DNA of 64,000 bases, taken from positions 248,001-312,000 of the forward strand of contig NZ_JAHKKG010000012.1 in NCBI RefSeq assembly GCF_018829635.1. The letters run 5' to 3'. Below, piece after piece: positions 23,943 to 33,970 of the stretch. The translations under genes and the position numbers were made by a program. Each line of letters opens with the position of its first letter. The stretch's first letter is position 1. Origin of the DNA: Paractinoplanes bogorensis. GTDB lineage: Bacteria > Actinomycetota > Actinomycetes > Mycobacteriales > Micromonosporaceae. The notes beneath the pieces are model-generated. The model was given only the letters and a program-made list of their open reading frames with translations, made no database searches and was not told the DNA's origin.

Positions 23943-25891
23943 CAGCTCACCCGCACCCAGCGGGCGACCGACGGCCGGCCCTGGTCGTCGACGAGGAAGA
24001 GCATGTACCAGCCGGACGGTGCGATCCCGGCCTGCTCGGGCACGCGCAGCTCGAGCCGGCCGCCCGCCCGCTTCAGACCGAGGGCGACCGAGCGCTGGTC
24101 GGTGTCGGTGCCGTGGGTGACCGAGCTCGGCCGCACCAGCCGGGCCGAGGTGATCCGGGCGGCGTGCGGGCTGGCCACGGTGAACGCGGCCCCGCGGGTG
24201 ATCCGGCCCGGCGCGTGGGCGATCGCAGGCCGCTCGCCCCGGAACAGGTAGGGCGGGCTGTAGACCTCGATGCGCTGCTCGAACGTGCCCGGAGCCTTGC
24301 CCGTGGCGTCGTAGAGCGGGTCGCTGCCCATCGTGATGACCCGGCCGTCCGGCAGCAGGATCGCCTCGGAGTGGTAGTTGCGGCCGACCGTCGACTCCGC
24401 CGCCGTACGGAAGGAATTGGTTTTCGGCAGGTAGAACTGCGCGTTGAACAGGTCGCTGCGCTTCTCGCCCCGGTAGGGCCCGCCGCGGTAGCCGGACGAT
24501 CCGCCGCTGGTGAACACGGTGTCGTCCGGCAGCACGACGGTGGACAGGTAGCGCGCCGGCCTGGGCAGGTCGGGTCCGGGCCGATAGGCGGGCTTGCGGC
24601 CGCGCAGGTCGACGATGTCGGTGCGGGCGGTGGAGATCGGCGAGTCACCGACCCCGCCCCCGCCGAAGATCATCACCTGCTGCTCCTGGGCCGGCGGCAG
24701 CATCAGCGAGGTGGCGGTCTCGTTGAGTTCGGGCTGCCGCAGTCCGGGCACGGGCTGGAATCTGTTGCTGTCCAGGGACCAGATTCCCGGCGTACGCCCC
24801 TCCTGGTCGGAGCCGTAGCCGGAGTTCGCGCCGGAGTAGAAGATCCGCCCGTCGGCCATCGGGTGCAGGCTCGGATAGGTCGGGAAGTAGCGCTCGTGCC
24901 GGGGCGACTCCGACCACCGGCGCTTGCTCGCGTCGTAGACCTCGTTGCGCCCGGGCAGCACGCGGCCGAACTGGTCCAGCCCGGAGACCGCGAGCACGTC
25001 GCCGTCGGCCAGCGTGACCAGGGTCGGATACCAGCGGTGCTCGACCATGTCGCCGGTCTTCACGTAGCGCTCGGTCCGCGGGTCGAACTCGTACGACGTC
25101 TTGTCCCCGCCGTACTCCTGCTTCTCGCGCGTGATCTTGTCGGCCACGCCGTACATGTTCCGGGCGTCGGAGCCGGTCAGCCCGGCGATCGTGTATTGAG
25201 CACCCGCCCGGACGACAGCGGCGTCGCCCGGGCGGACGGCGTCCACCCAGACCTCGACCTCACCCGCGGTGACCTGCGCGTGCGTGCCGTGCATGACCTT
25301 GCTCGCGGCGGGCACGGTCACGGCGGTCCGGCTCCTGTACTCGAACCCGGACGCCGAGCGGAACGTCGTGCCCTTCACGAAGGCGCGCGCGCCGTGATCG
25401 GGCGACTCGTTCTTGATCTTCATGACGCCGCCGGCCCGCTGCACGTCCTTCTCGAGCACCTCGTACGACTTGGTGCCCCCGGCGATCAGCAGGTTCCCGC
25501 TCGGCAGGAAGCTGTGCCCGGCGCAGAACACGTCGGTCGGAGTCTCCACCTCGCTGAACTTCTCGGTGCGCGGGTCGTACAGGACCGTACGGAAGGTGCC
25601 GCGCTCGAACTGCTCGCGGTTGTTGCCGCTGCCCGCGACGATGAGCACCTTGCCCGTGCTGAGCATCGCGGCGTGGATGGCGTTGACCCGGAAGCCGGCC
25701 GGCACCGGCAGCCCGGCCCAGTGGCCGTACTTCTCCTTGTAGGACTGGCGGTTGATGTTGTAGTTGTGCAACGCCTCGGAGCCGGCCGCGAGGACCGGCC
25801 GGTTCGCGAACGCGACCACGGCGAGCACCACCACCGCGACGGTTCCGCTGGCCATCCGGCGCGCGAGACTGGGGCGGGGGCGGGGCTTCAT
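23942..25891 (-). CDS. glxA: GlxA-type radical copper oxidase (AA5, galactose oxidase-like)
   Basis: A 649-residue protein with an N-terminal membrane anchor or signal (about 12-35), a kelch beta-propeller and a C-terminal DUF1929 Ig-like domain. All expected active-site residues can be seen: Cys123 (FCAGHS) and Tyr288 (HRWYPT) for the thioether cofactor, Tyr506-His507 (NYHSE) and His593 (THGTDTDQR) as copper ligands. The family oxidises an aldehyde or alcohol with release of H2O2. In Streptomyces, GlxA works with CslA to lay down glycan at hyphal tips. The start overlaps the cslA stop (ATGA) and the stop overlaps cslZ. Confidence 0.93.
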   Translation of the reverse strand: MKPRPRPSLARRMASGTVAVVVLAVVAFANRPVLAAGSEALHNYNINRQSYKEKYGHWAGLPVPAGFRVNAIHAAMLSTGKVLIVAGSGNNREQFERGTFRTVLYDPRTEKFSEVETPTDVFCAGHSFLPSGNLLIAGGTKSYEVLEKDVQRAGGVMKIKNESPDHGARAFVKGTTFRSASGFEYRSRTAVTVPAASKVMHGTHAQVTAGEVEVWVDAVRPGDAAVVRAGAQYTIAGLTGSDARNMYGVADKITREKQEYGGDKTSYEFDPRTERYVKTGDMVEHRWYPTLVTLADGDVLAVSGLDQFGRVLPGRNEVYDASKRRWSESPRHERYFPTYPSLHPMADGRIFYSGANSGYGSDQEGRTPGIWSLDSNRFQPVPGLRQPELNETATSLMLPPAQEQQVMIFGGGGVGDSPISTARTDIVDLRGRKPAYRPGPDLPRPARYLSTVVLPDDTVFTSGGSSGYRGGPYRGEKRSDLFNAQFYLPKTNSFRTAAESTVGRNYHSEAILLPDGRVITMGSDPLYDATGKAPGTFEQRIEVYSPPYLFRGERPAIAHAPGRITRGAAFTVASPHAARITSARLVRPSSVTHGTDTDQRSVALGLKRAGGRLELRVPEQAGIAPSGWYMLFLVDDQGRPSVARWVRVS

Positions 25892-27630
25892 TCAGTGGGC
25901 TCCTTTTTTCTCTGGAAGCGCTGCGCGAACCACAACGCCGGTGGGGTCAGGCAGATGAGCAGGTTGAGCGCGGGCCAGACGAACATGGCGTTGTCCACGT
26001 GCCCGGTGACCGCGGCGATGACCAGCAGCACCACGAAGAACACCGACCAGCGCAGGCCGGGCGCGAACGTGGCCAGGCGGTCCGGGCTGGTCGAGTCGCC
26101 CTTGGGCGTGACCACGAAGCCGGCCTTGCGGCGCAGCAGCGCGCCCACGAACGACGACACGTAGATCGGGGTGGACAACGTGGACGCGACCATGCCGGTC
26201 AGCCCGGACGAGCCGGCCTCCTCGTGCGGGCTGGTGTTGTGCCGCCGGTTGAACAGGTAGAGCCCGATCTGGAAGAGCGCGGCGTCGATGTAGAGCATCA
26301 GCCACACCTCCTGCGGCACGTGCACGCCCTGGGCCCCGAGCGCGAGATAGCAGAACGCGTTCAGGGCGCCGAGCAGCCAGGCCAGCGCGGTCAGCGGGTA
26401 GTACGACATCAGCAGCCCGTAGTGCAGCGCCTTGGCCGGCCCGAGCTTGAGGGCCAGGCGCGCGAACTTGCGCATGACGACCTCGTCGGTGCCACGCGAC
26501 CACCGGTGCTGCTGGGTGAAGTAGTCGGTCCAGGACGACGGCCCCTCGCCCACGGCCAGCACGTCCGGCGTGTAGACGCTGCGCCACTTGGCCGCGTGCA
26601 GGGCCAGGCTGGTCGCCATGTCCTCGGTGATCGAGTCCTGGAGCCCGCCGATCGATTTCAGGGCCTTGATGCGTACGGCGTTGTTCGTCCCCACCAGCAT
26701 GGCGATGCCGCGCCGGTTGCCGGCCCGCTGCAGCAGCGAGTGGAACAGGTACTGCTGAGACTCGGCCCAGCGCGTGACCAGGTTGTCGTAGTTGCCGTAG
26801 ATCTGCGGCCCGACCACGAACCCGACCCGCTCGTCGCGGAAGTAGCCGAGCAACCGCTCGCAGAAGTTGGGCAGCGGCACGTGGTCGGGGTCGACCGAGA
26901 CGAACACGTCGTAGTCGTCGCCGTTGACCTCGACCCACGAGTTGTAGTTGCCGTGCTTGGTCTTCGCCTTGAACGCGCCCGACCCGGTGTTGAACTCGGC
27001 CCGGCCCTTGCGGCTGAAGTGGTGCACGCCCAGCCGCGCGCACATCGCCTTGACCTCGGGGTCGTCGCCCTCGTCGAGCAGCCACACGTCGTACGTGCCG
27101 CCGTAGCGCACGTGCCGGGCCGCGCGCAGTGTCTTCTCGACCATCGCGACCGGTTCCTTGCCGGGCACGATCGTGGTCAGGAAGGCGACCCGCATCGTGG
27201 TGTCCGGCACCACCGGCACCGGGTCGCGCGCCAACAGCGTCGCCAGGCACAGCGTGACCACGTTGACCAGCCGGAACAGCTCGATGGTGGCGGTCGCGCC
27301 GATCATCACGTACGCGCCGAAGAACTGCGCCGGATGCAGGGCGCGGTCCGGGATCGCGATCGATGCGATCAGCCAGCCGAAGAACGTGCTCTCGAAGGCG
27401 AACGCGAACAGCGTGATGAGCACCGTGAGCACCGGGCGACGGCGGGCCACGTGCTTCATGCGTACGCGGAAACGGTCTTGATCTTCGCCTTGTGGCGGCG
27501 GATCGGCGGGCCCGGCCAGGACGCTGTAGGCGCTGTAGTTGTAGCGGGCGGGCAGCAGCATCGTGGCCGCCTGCAGGGCCGCGCTGACCCGGACCCGCCC
27601 GGTGGGAACCTTCTCCTGCAACCGGCTCAT
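25888..27630 (-). CDS. cslA: Cellulose synthase-like glycosyltransferase CslA (GT2)
   Basis: A 580-residue membrane glycosyltransferase: two N-terminal helices (about 65-90, 103-133), a cytoplasmic GT2 domain with LLDEGDD (about 184), VSVDPDH (about 244-250), TED (335-337) and QQHRW (373-377), then about five helices. These are the complete motifs of processive beta-glycan synthases. In Streptomyces CslA makes a beta-glucan at hyphal tips needed for development. The ATG at 27628-27630 shares a base with the stop of the HypX-like gene (TGATG). No PilZ domain is fused, and none is in the operon. Confidence 0.93.
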   Translation of the reverse strand: MSRLQEKVPTGRVRVSAALQAATMLLPARYNYSAYSVLAGPADPPPQGEDQDRFRVRMKHVARRRPVLTVLITLFAFAFESTFFGWLIASIAIPDRALHPAQFFGAYVMIGATATIELFRLVNVVTLCLATLLARDPVPVVPDTTMRVAFLTTIVPGKEPVAMVEKTLRAARHVRYGGTYDVWLLDEGDDPEVKAMCARLGVHHFSRKGRAEFNTGSGAFKAKTKHGNYNSWVEVNGDDYDVFVSVDPDHVPLPNFCERLLGYFRDERVGFVVGPQIYGNYDNLVTRWAESQQYLFHSLLQRAGNRRGIAMLVGTNNAVRIKALKSIGGLQDSITEDMATSLALHAAKWRSVYTPDVLAVGEGPSSWTDYFTQQHRWSRGTDEVVMRKFARLALKLGPAKALHYGLLMSYYPLTALAWLLGALNAFCYLALGAQGVHVPQEVWLMLYIDAALFQIGLYLFNRRHNTSPHEEAGSSGLTGMVASTLSTPIYVSSFVGALLRRKAGFVVTPKGDSTSPDRLATFAPGLRWSVFFVVLLVIAAVTGHVDNAMFVWPALNLLICLTPPALWFAQRFQRKKEPTE

Positions 27631-29369
27631 CAGGCGGACAGCGGCACTGCGGGGCGCACCACCGGCTGGCGTTCCTTCGGCGCGAGACGGCTCACGTTGC
27701 GGCGCGAGGCCAGTTGCAGACGGACGGGGGTGCCGGTCGGCTCGGCCTTGGTGACGAAAGCGTGCCGGGCGGCCGCGAAACCGGACCGGTCACCGAACAT
27801 GTCGCGGCTCATCTCGGCCAGCTCCCGGGTCTCGTAGACCTCCAGCGGCGTGCGCTCGGCGGCGAGGCGACGGGTCTTCTCCTGGCGGCGGCGACGGGCC
27901 GTGCGGGGGTCGCTCTCGCGCTCGGCCAGCTCGGTCAGCCATTGCGTGTACGCCCCGGGGTGGCGTGGACCGACCTCGTCGGCCAGTCCGAGCTCGACCG
28001 CCTGCCCGGCCGAGATCGGCAGCTTGTCGTCGACCAGGCGCTGCGCCTCCTTGGCCCCGACCCGGCGCGGCAGCGTGAAGGTGTGCAGCTCGGAGCCGTA
28101 CAGCCCCATCTCGTAGTAGGGGTTGAACACGACGCCCTCGCGCGCGGCCACGATGTCGGCGCCGAGACCCAGCATCACGCCACCGGCGCCTGCGCTTCCC
28201 GCGTACGCCGCCACGACGACCTGCTTCGTGCAGGTGATGATCTCGCGGCAGATGTCGTTGATCGCCCGGATGTTGGTCCACGCGGAGATGGCCGGGTCGG
28301 TCGCGGCCTCGATCGCGTTGAGGTGGATGCCGTTGCTGAACGCGTCGGTGGCCCCGCGCAGCACCAGCACCTCGGTGTCCTGGGCGGCCGCGTGCCGCAG
28401 ACCCGCGAGCAACCGGCGGCAGTGACCGGTCGCCATCGCACCGTTGTAGAAGTCGAAGGCCAGCCAGCCGATCCGGCCGGTGCGGCGGTAGCGGACCTGG
28501 CGGTAGGCCCGCGGCGACTCCGGTTCGGCGCCGACCGGCAGCGGCGAGTTCGGCACCCCGCGCAGTCGTGCGCCCAGCAGCGTGGTCGACGGCAGTTTGA
28601 ACGCCGTTTTGTCGTCTTTCCGCAGGTGGCCCAGCCACAGGGCGCCGTCGCCGGTGCCGACCAGTACGGCCCCCTGACGGCGGCTGAGCAGCGTGCCCGG
28701 GCGACCCGGGCGGCCCAGCCCGGGCACCGCGTCGTAGGCGAAGACCGGCACCCCGGCGATCTCGGTGCGGACGCCGGGGGAGCCGTCGGCGGCCCGGATC
28801 CGGCGCAGGATGTGCTCGGTCGAGTCGGACCAGTCGAACGCGCGGTCGTCCTGTTTCATCAGGGGCCGCGGCTTGGCGTCGGGGGCCTGCGGCTCGGGCT
28901 CGAACGCCGGGTCGGCGGCCTTGGCCACCACCTCGAGAACGCACTCCATGGCCGCGTCGGCGACCGGGCCGTTGTAGAGCGACGACTTGCGCGGCGGGGT
29001 GGCCGGCATGGTGAACGTGCGGGTCGCCCAGATCGGCCCGGCGTCCATCTCCTCGACCGCCTGCAGGGCCGTGACTCCCCAGGTCCGGGCGCCCTCCACG
29101 ATCGCCCAGTCCAGGGAGGACGGCCCGCGATCACCCACCGGACCGGGGTGGATGATCACCGTGCGCCACTTCGACCAGACCTCGGCCGGCACCCGGTGCT
29201 TGAGGAACGGGCACAGGATCAGCTCGGGGTCGGTGTCCCGGACGCCTTGGATCATGTCGTCGGCGCCGGTGGCGAGCTGCACGCCCACGTCGTGGCCGGC
29301 CTCGCGCAGCGCGCACCACGCGCGCTGGCTCAAGCCGTTGAACGCCGTAACGAGCAGCAGGATTCGCAC
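27630..29369 (-). CDS. hypX: HypX/HoxX-like formyltransferase-crotonase fusion
   Basis: A 579-residue two-domain protein. The N-terminal half is a formyl-tetrahydrofolate hydrolase/transferase-like domain with IIHPGPVGDRGPSSLDWAI near 72-90, the HypX form of the catalytic His motif. The C-terminal part (about 305-520) is enoyl-CoA hydratase-like with oxyanion segments GATDAFSNGIHL and AYAGSAGAGGVMLG. HypX makes the CO ligand of [NiFe]-hydrogenase from formyl-THF through a formyl-CoA step. There are no hydrogenase or hyp genes in the window; instead the gene is directly coupled to cslA. The GTG start (29367-29369) has GGGGAGG upstream. The fold is clear; the role here is open. Confidence 0.85.
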   Translation of the reverse strand: MRILLLVTAFNGLSQRAWCALREAGHDVGVQLATGADDMIQGVRDTDPELILCPFLKHRVPAEVWSKWRTVIIHPGPVGDRGPSSLDWAIVEGARTWGVTALQAVEEMDAGPIWATRTFTMPATPPRKSSLYNGPVADAAMECVLEVVAKAADPAFEPEPQAPDAKPRPLMKQDDRAFDWSDSTEHILRRIRAADGSPGVRTEIAGVPVFAYDAVPGLGRPGRPGTLLSRRQGAVLVGTGDGALWLGHLRKDDKTAFKLPSTTLLGARLRGVPNSPLPVGAEPESPRAYRQVRYRRTGRIGWLAFDFYNGAMATGHCRRLLAGLRHAAAQDTEVLVLRGATDAFSNGIHLNAIEAATDPAISAWTNIRAINDICREIITCTKQVVVAAYAGSAGAGGVMLGLGADIVAAREGVVFNPYYEMGLYGSELHTFTLPRRVGAKEAQRLVDDKLPISAGQAVELGLADEVGPRHPGAYTQWLTELAERESDPRTARRRRQEKTRRLAAERTPLEVYETRELAEMSRDMFGDRSGFAAARHAFVTKAEPTGTPVRLQLASRRNVSRLAPKERQPVVRPAVPLSA

Positions 29370-29554
29370 GTTGCCTCCCCAGGGATGCTGTTCTGCTGCT
29401 GCCCACTATTGCCCCGGTATCGATGGCTTTGTCGGACATAGTGTGCGTTGTATCGCCGCTCACTCCGGATGTCAGTGGGGCGGACTAAACTTGGCGCCGT
29501 ACCCCCGCCTGTTTTGGGCGTTGGGGTTTTTCGACGTGTTCGAGGTGTCTTTTC

Positions 29555-32500
29555 ATGCAGCTCTCCGGTCTCATTCCGGCCGCCCTCCGCGACCGCGGTC
29601 TCGCGCGGGCCCGCGACCTCGCGCGTCAGGGCTTCGTGGAGTCCGACGCCCTCGACCTCACCGCGCCCGCCTCGCTGCGGCCGTTCGTCGTCGCCACGGT
29701 GGCCGGCGCGGCCGACATCGGCGGTGCCGGGCGGCCCGTGCTCGCGGTCACCGCGACCTCGCGCGAGGCCGACGACCTGGCCGACGCGCTGGGCTGCCTG
29801 ATCGACCCGGCCCGGGTCGCGGTCTTCCCGTCGTGGGAGACGCTGCCCCACGAGCGGCTCTCGCCCCGCTCCGACACGGTCGGCCGCCGGCTGGCCGTGC
29901 TGCGCCGGCTGGCCCACCCCGGGTCCGAGCCGGTGCAGGTCGTGGTGGCGCCGGTCCGCTCGTTGCTGCAGCCGCAGCTCAAGGGGCTCGGCGATCTCGA
30001 GCCGGTCGAGCTCACCACGGGTGGCTCGGCCGAGCTGGAAGGGGTGTCGCGGCGGCTGTCCGATATGGCGTACGCCCGGGTCGACCTGGTGACCAAGCGC
30101 GGGGAGTTCGCCGTACGCGGTGGCATCCTCGACGTTTTCCCGCCGACCGACGAGCACCCGTCGCGGGTCGAGTTCTGGGGCGACGAGGTGGAGGAGATTC
30201 GTACCTTCGCCGTCGCTGACCAGCGGACCATTGACCCGGTTTCTTCGTTATGGGCGCCGCCCTGTCGTGAGCTTCTTCTGACTCCCGCGGTCCGTTCGCG
30301 CGCCTCTGATTTGTCTGCTTTGCACCCGGAGCTTGCGGAAATTCTGGACAAATTGGCCGAAGGAATTCCGGTCGAGGGGATGGAGTCGCTGGCTCCGGCG
30401 CTGCTCGACGGCACCGACAGCATGGAGTTGCTGATCGACTGCATGCCGGCCGGCACCCACGTGCTGCTGTGCGACCCCGAGCGCATCCGCACGCGCGCGC
30501 ACGACCTGACCCGTACGTCCGACGAGTTCCTCGAGGCGTCCTGGGCCGCCGCTGCCGTCGGTGGTCAGGCCCCGATCGATGTCGGGGCCGTGGCGTTCAA
30601 GACCCTTGCGGATGTACGTTCCCACGCTGCGACTTTGAAGCAGCCGTGGTGGACCGTTTCGCCGTTCGGCCTGGCCTCGTCCTCTCCTGAAGATGATCAA
30701 CCGTGGCTCGAGAAGCCTGAAGTCGAGGTCGCGCCCGATCTCGGTGACGCGGTCGCGCTGGCCGCGCAACCGGTGCCGCTCTATCACGGCGACACCGCCA
30801 AGCTCGCCGCCGACCTGCACGACTGGGCCGCCGCGGGCTGGGCCATCGCGCTGGTCTTCGAGGGCCACGGCACGGCCCAGCGGGCCACCGAGGTGCTGCG
30901 CGACGCCGGCCTCGGGGTCACCCCGGCCGACTCCATCGAGACCCCGATCGAGGCCGGTCAGCTGCTGGTCACCTGCGGCGGGCTCAACCACGGCTTCGTC
31001 GACGCGACCTCCCAGCTCGCCGTCATCACCGGCAACGACATCACCGGCGGGCGCGGGGCGTCCACCAAGGACATGCGCAAGATGCCGTCCCGGCGGCGCA
31101 ACACGATCGACCCGCTCGAGCTCAAGCCGGGCGACTTCGTGGTGCACGAACAGCACGGCATCGGCCGCTACGTCGAGCTGGTGCAGCGGACGGTGAACGG
31201 CGCCGACCGCGAATACATCGTGCTCGAATACGCCGCGTCCAAGCGGGGCCAGCCCGGCGACCGGCTCTACGTGCCGACCGACCAGCTCGACCAGCTCTCC
31301 CGCTACGTCGGCGGCGAGTCGCCCGCGCTGCACAAGATGGGCGGCGCCGACTGGCAGAAGAGCAAGGCCCGGGCCAAGAAGGCGGTCCGCGAGATCGCGG
31401 CCCAGCTGATCCAGCTCTACGCGGCCCGGCAGGCCTCCAAGGGCCACTCGTTCGGCCCCGACACCCCGTGGCAGCGCGAGCTGGAGGACGCGTTCCCCTA
31501 CACCGAGACCCCCGACCAGATGGCCGCCATCATCGAGGTCAAGCACGACATGGAACTGCAGGTCCCGATGGACCGGCTGATCTGTGGCGACGTCGGTTAC
31601 GGCAAGACCGAGATCGCCGTCCGGGCCGCGTTCAAGGCGGTGCAGGACGGCAAGCAGGTCGCCGTGCTGGTGCCGACCACGCTGCTGGCCCAGCAGCACT
31701 ACAACACGTTCACCGAGCGGATGAGCCAGTTCCCGGTGCAGATCCGTCAGCTGTCCCGGTTCCAGACACCCAAGGAAACGACGATCACCCTGGAGGAGGC
31801 GGCCAACGGCACCGCCGACATCGTCATCGGCACCCACCGCCTGCTGGCCAACTCGACCAAGTTCAAAAACCTCGGCCTGATCATCGTGGACGAGGAGCAG
31901 CGCTTCGGCGTCGAGCACAAGGAGCAGCTCAAGGCCCTGCGCGCCTCGGTCGACGTGCTGACCATGTCGGCCACGCCGATCCCGCGCACGCTCGAGATGG
32001 CGATCACCGGCATCCGCGAGATGTCGACCATCGCCACCCCGCCCGAGGAACGGCACCCGGTGCTCACCTTCGTCGGTGCCCAGGACGACAAGCAGGTCGC
32101 CGCGTCCATCCACCGCGAGCTGCTCCGCGACGGCCAGGTGTTCTATCTGCACAACCGGGTCGAGTCGATCGACAAGGCGGCCCGCCGGCTGCGTGAGCTG
32201 GTGCCCGAGGCCCGGGTCGCGGTGGCGCACGGCCAGATGAGCGAGGAGCAGCTGGAGAAGGTGATGGTCGGCTTCTGGGAAAAGGAGTTCGACGTCCTGG
32301 TCTGCACCACGATCGTCGAGTCCGGCATCGACATCCCGAACGCCAACACGCTGATCGTCGAGCGGGCCGACCTGCTCGGCCTGGCCCAGCTGCACCAGAT
32401 CCGGGGCCGGGTCGGCCGGGGACGGGAACGGGCGTACGCCTACTTCCTCTACCCGCGCGAGAAGCCGCTCACCGAGACCGCGCACGAGCGGCTGGCCACC

Positions 32501-33172
32501 ATCGCCCAGCACACCGAGCTCGGCGCCGGCATGTACGTGGCGATGAAGGACCTCGAGATCCGCGGCGCCGGCAACCTGCTCGGCGGCGAGCAGTCCGGCC
32601 ACATCGAGGGGGTCGGCTTCGACCTCTACGTGCGCATGGTCGGCGAGGCGGTCAGCGCCTTCAAGGGCGAACGCCCCGAGGAGGAGCCCGAGGTCAAGAT
32701 CGATCTGCCGGTGGACGCGCACCTGCCGGTCGACTACATCGCGGTCGAGCGGCTGCGCCTCGAGATGTACCGCAAGCTGGCCGAGGCCCGCGACACGAAG
32801 GCCCTCGACGAGGTGGTGGCCGAAATGACCGACCGCTACGGCGAGCCGCCGGCCCAGGTGGCCAACCTGATCGCGGTGGCCCGGTTCCGGCAGACCGCCC
32901 GGGCGTACGGGCTGACCGACGTCTCGATGCAGGGCAAGCACATCCGGTTCTCGCCGCTGCCGCTGCCCGACTCGAAGCAGCTGCGGCTCAAGCGCTACCA
33001 CCCCGACTCGGTCTACAAGCACGCGACCGACCAGGTGAGCGTGCCCCGGCCCAGCACCCGGCGGGTCGGCGGCGAGCCGCTGCGCGACCAGGCGCTGCTG
33101 GAGTGGTGCGCCCAGCTGCTCAAGGACGTGCTGGGCGACGTGCCGGTCCCCGCAAAGGCCGGGGTCGGGTGA
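29555..33172 (+). CDS. mfd: Transcription-repair coupling factor Mfd
   Basis: A 1205-residue ATPase that removes stalled RNA polymerase and recruits UvrA to damage. Domains in order: UvrB-homology region (1-380), RNA-polymerase interaction domain (DFVVHEQHGIGRYVELV near 525), RecG-like translocase (Walker A GDVGYGKTEIA near 678, DEEQ near 782, TMSATPIPRTL), and C-terminal TRCF domain. Length is normal. A TTA codon lies at 30248-30250. Two stretches (30195-30375 and 30596-30735) use many A/T-ending codons, unlike the rest of the gene. Start ATG 29555; no strong ribosome site is visible. Two cytoplasmic housekeeping genes follow. Confidence 0.97.
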   Translation: MQLSGLIPAALRDRGLARARDLARQGFVESDALDLTAPASLRPFVVATVAGAADIGGAGRPVLAVTATSREADDLADALGCLIDPARVAVFPSWETLPHERLSPRSDTVGRRLAVLRRLAHPGSEPVQVVVAPVRSLLQPQLKGLGDLEPVELTTGGSAELEGVSRRLSDMAYARVDLVTKRGEFAVRGGILDVFPPTDEHPSRVEFWGDEVEEIRTFAVADQRTIDPVSSLWAPPCRELLLTPAVRSRASDLSALHPELAEILDKLAEGIPVEGMESLAPALLDGTDSMELLIDCMPAGTHVLLCDPERIRTRAHDLTRTSDEFLEASWAAAAVGGQAPIDVGAVAFKTLADVRSHAATLKQPWWTVSPFGLASSSPEDDQPWLEKPEVEVAPDLGDAVALAAQPVPLYHGDTAKLAADLHDWAAAGWAIALVFEGHGTAQRATEVLRDAGLGVTPADSIETPIEAGQLLVTCGGLNHGFVDATSQLAVITGNDITGGRGASTKDMRKMPSRRRNTIDPLELKPGDFVVHEQHGIGRYVELVQRTVNGADREYIVLEYAASKRGQPGDRLYVPTDQLDQLSRYVGGESPALHKMGGADWQKSKARAKKAVREIAAQLIQLYAARQASKGHSFGPDTPWQRELEDAFPYTETPDQMAAIIEVKHDMELQVPMDRLICGDVGYGKTEIAVRAAFKAVQDGKQVAVLVPTTLLAQQHYNTFTERMSQFPVQIRQLSRFQTPKETTITLEEAANGTADIVIGTHRLLANSTKFKNLGLIIVDEEQRFGVEHKEQLKALRASVDVLTMSATPIPRTLEMAITGIREMSTIATPPEERHPVLTFVGAQDDKQVAASIHRELLRDGQVFYLHNRVESIDKAARRLRELVPEARVAVAHGQMSEEQLEKVMVGFWEKEFDVLVCTTIVESGIDIPNANTLIVERADLLGLAQLHQIRGRVGRGRERAYAYFLYPREKPLTETAHERLATIAQHTELGAGMYVAMKDLEIRGAGNLLGGEQSGHIEGVGFDLYVRMVGEAVSAFKGERPEEEPEVKIDLPVDAHLPVDYIAVERLRLEMYRKLAEARDTKALDEVVAEMTDRYGEPPAQVANLIAVARFRQTARAYGLTDVSMQGKHIRFSPLPLPDSKQLRLKRYHPDSVYKHATDQVSVPRPSTRRVGGEPLRDQALLEWCAQLLKDVLGDVPVPAKAGVG

Positions 33173-33206
33173 TCTCGCTCATAACTGACGTGAGAGAGTC
33201 GACGTC

Positions 33207-33953
33207 ATGCGTCGTGCTCGCCGACTGGCATCCATCGTCGTCGTTGCGTCTCTCGGGCTGGCCGGCTTGACCGCCTGCCGGGCCGAGCCGTCCGTGGCCG
33301 CCTATGTCGGTGACACCGCCAAGGTCACCGAGGCCCGCGTGCAGGAGGTCTGGGACAACGCGTCGGCCGCGCTCACCAGCGCCGCCGCGCAGCAGCCGGA
33401 GGCCTCCGGCGCGGCGGTGAAGCTGCCGATCACCCGCGCCGACATCGTGCGCACCCTGGTCGGCCACGACGTGATGATGGCCGTGGCCAAGCGCGAGAGC
33501 GTGAGCGTGCCGACCGACCTGGCCCTGGGCGACTACGCGAGCCAGCTGCGCCTGCCGCAGTCGGCCGAGTACGTGCGGCTCTACGCCGAGTTCGACGGCC
33601 TGATCCGCGCGCTGCGCACCAAGGTGCAGTCGTCGGCCGCCAACGCCACCGACGACGACCTGCGCGAGGTCTTCGACGTGCTGACCACGTCGGGCGAGGT
33701 GCCGGCCGGCACCACGTTCGAGGCGTTCAAGCAGCAGCTGCCGGCCGAGAACCTGACGCTGGTCAAGACCGCGGCCGCCGTGAAGAAAGAGGTCGCCGAG
33801 CTCACCGGCACGATGGACATCACGGTGAACCCGCGCTACCAGCCGCTCGGCATCCCGGTGCTCGAGTTCCAGACCCAGCAGGGCGAGCTCAAGCCGCTCG
33901 TCGTCGTCCCCCTCGGCGAGGACAAGGGCAGCCCGGTCACCGACGTCTCCTGA
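33207..33953 (+). CDS. Lipoprotein with SurA N-terminal-like fold
   Basis: A 248-residue exported lipoprotein: n-region MRRARR, hydrophobic core and lipobox LTAC (Cys at 24), then an alpha-helical domain recalling the chaperone part of SurA/PrsA-type proteins (VAAYVGDTAKVTEARVQEVWD, and a GHDVMMAVAKRESV helix). There is no PPIase domain. It lies between mfd and mazG, an arrangement usual in actinobacteria. It may help fold exported proteins, but no function is established. Confidence 0.75.
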   Translation: MRRARRLASIVVVASLGLAGLTACRAEPSVAAYVGDTAKVTEARVQEVWDNASAALTSAAAQQPEASGAAVKLPITRADIVRTLVGHDVMMAVAKRESVSVPTDLALGDYASQLRLPQSAEYVRLYAEFDGLIRALRTKVQSSAANATDDDLREVFDVLTTSGEVPAGTTFEAFKQQLPAENLTLVKTAAAVKKEVAELTGTMDITVNPRYQPLGIPVLEFQTQQGELKPLVVVPLGEDKGSPVTDVS

Positions 33954-33970
33954 CGGCCTGTGTCCTTCCC

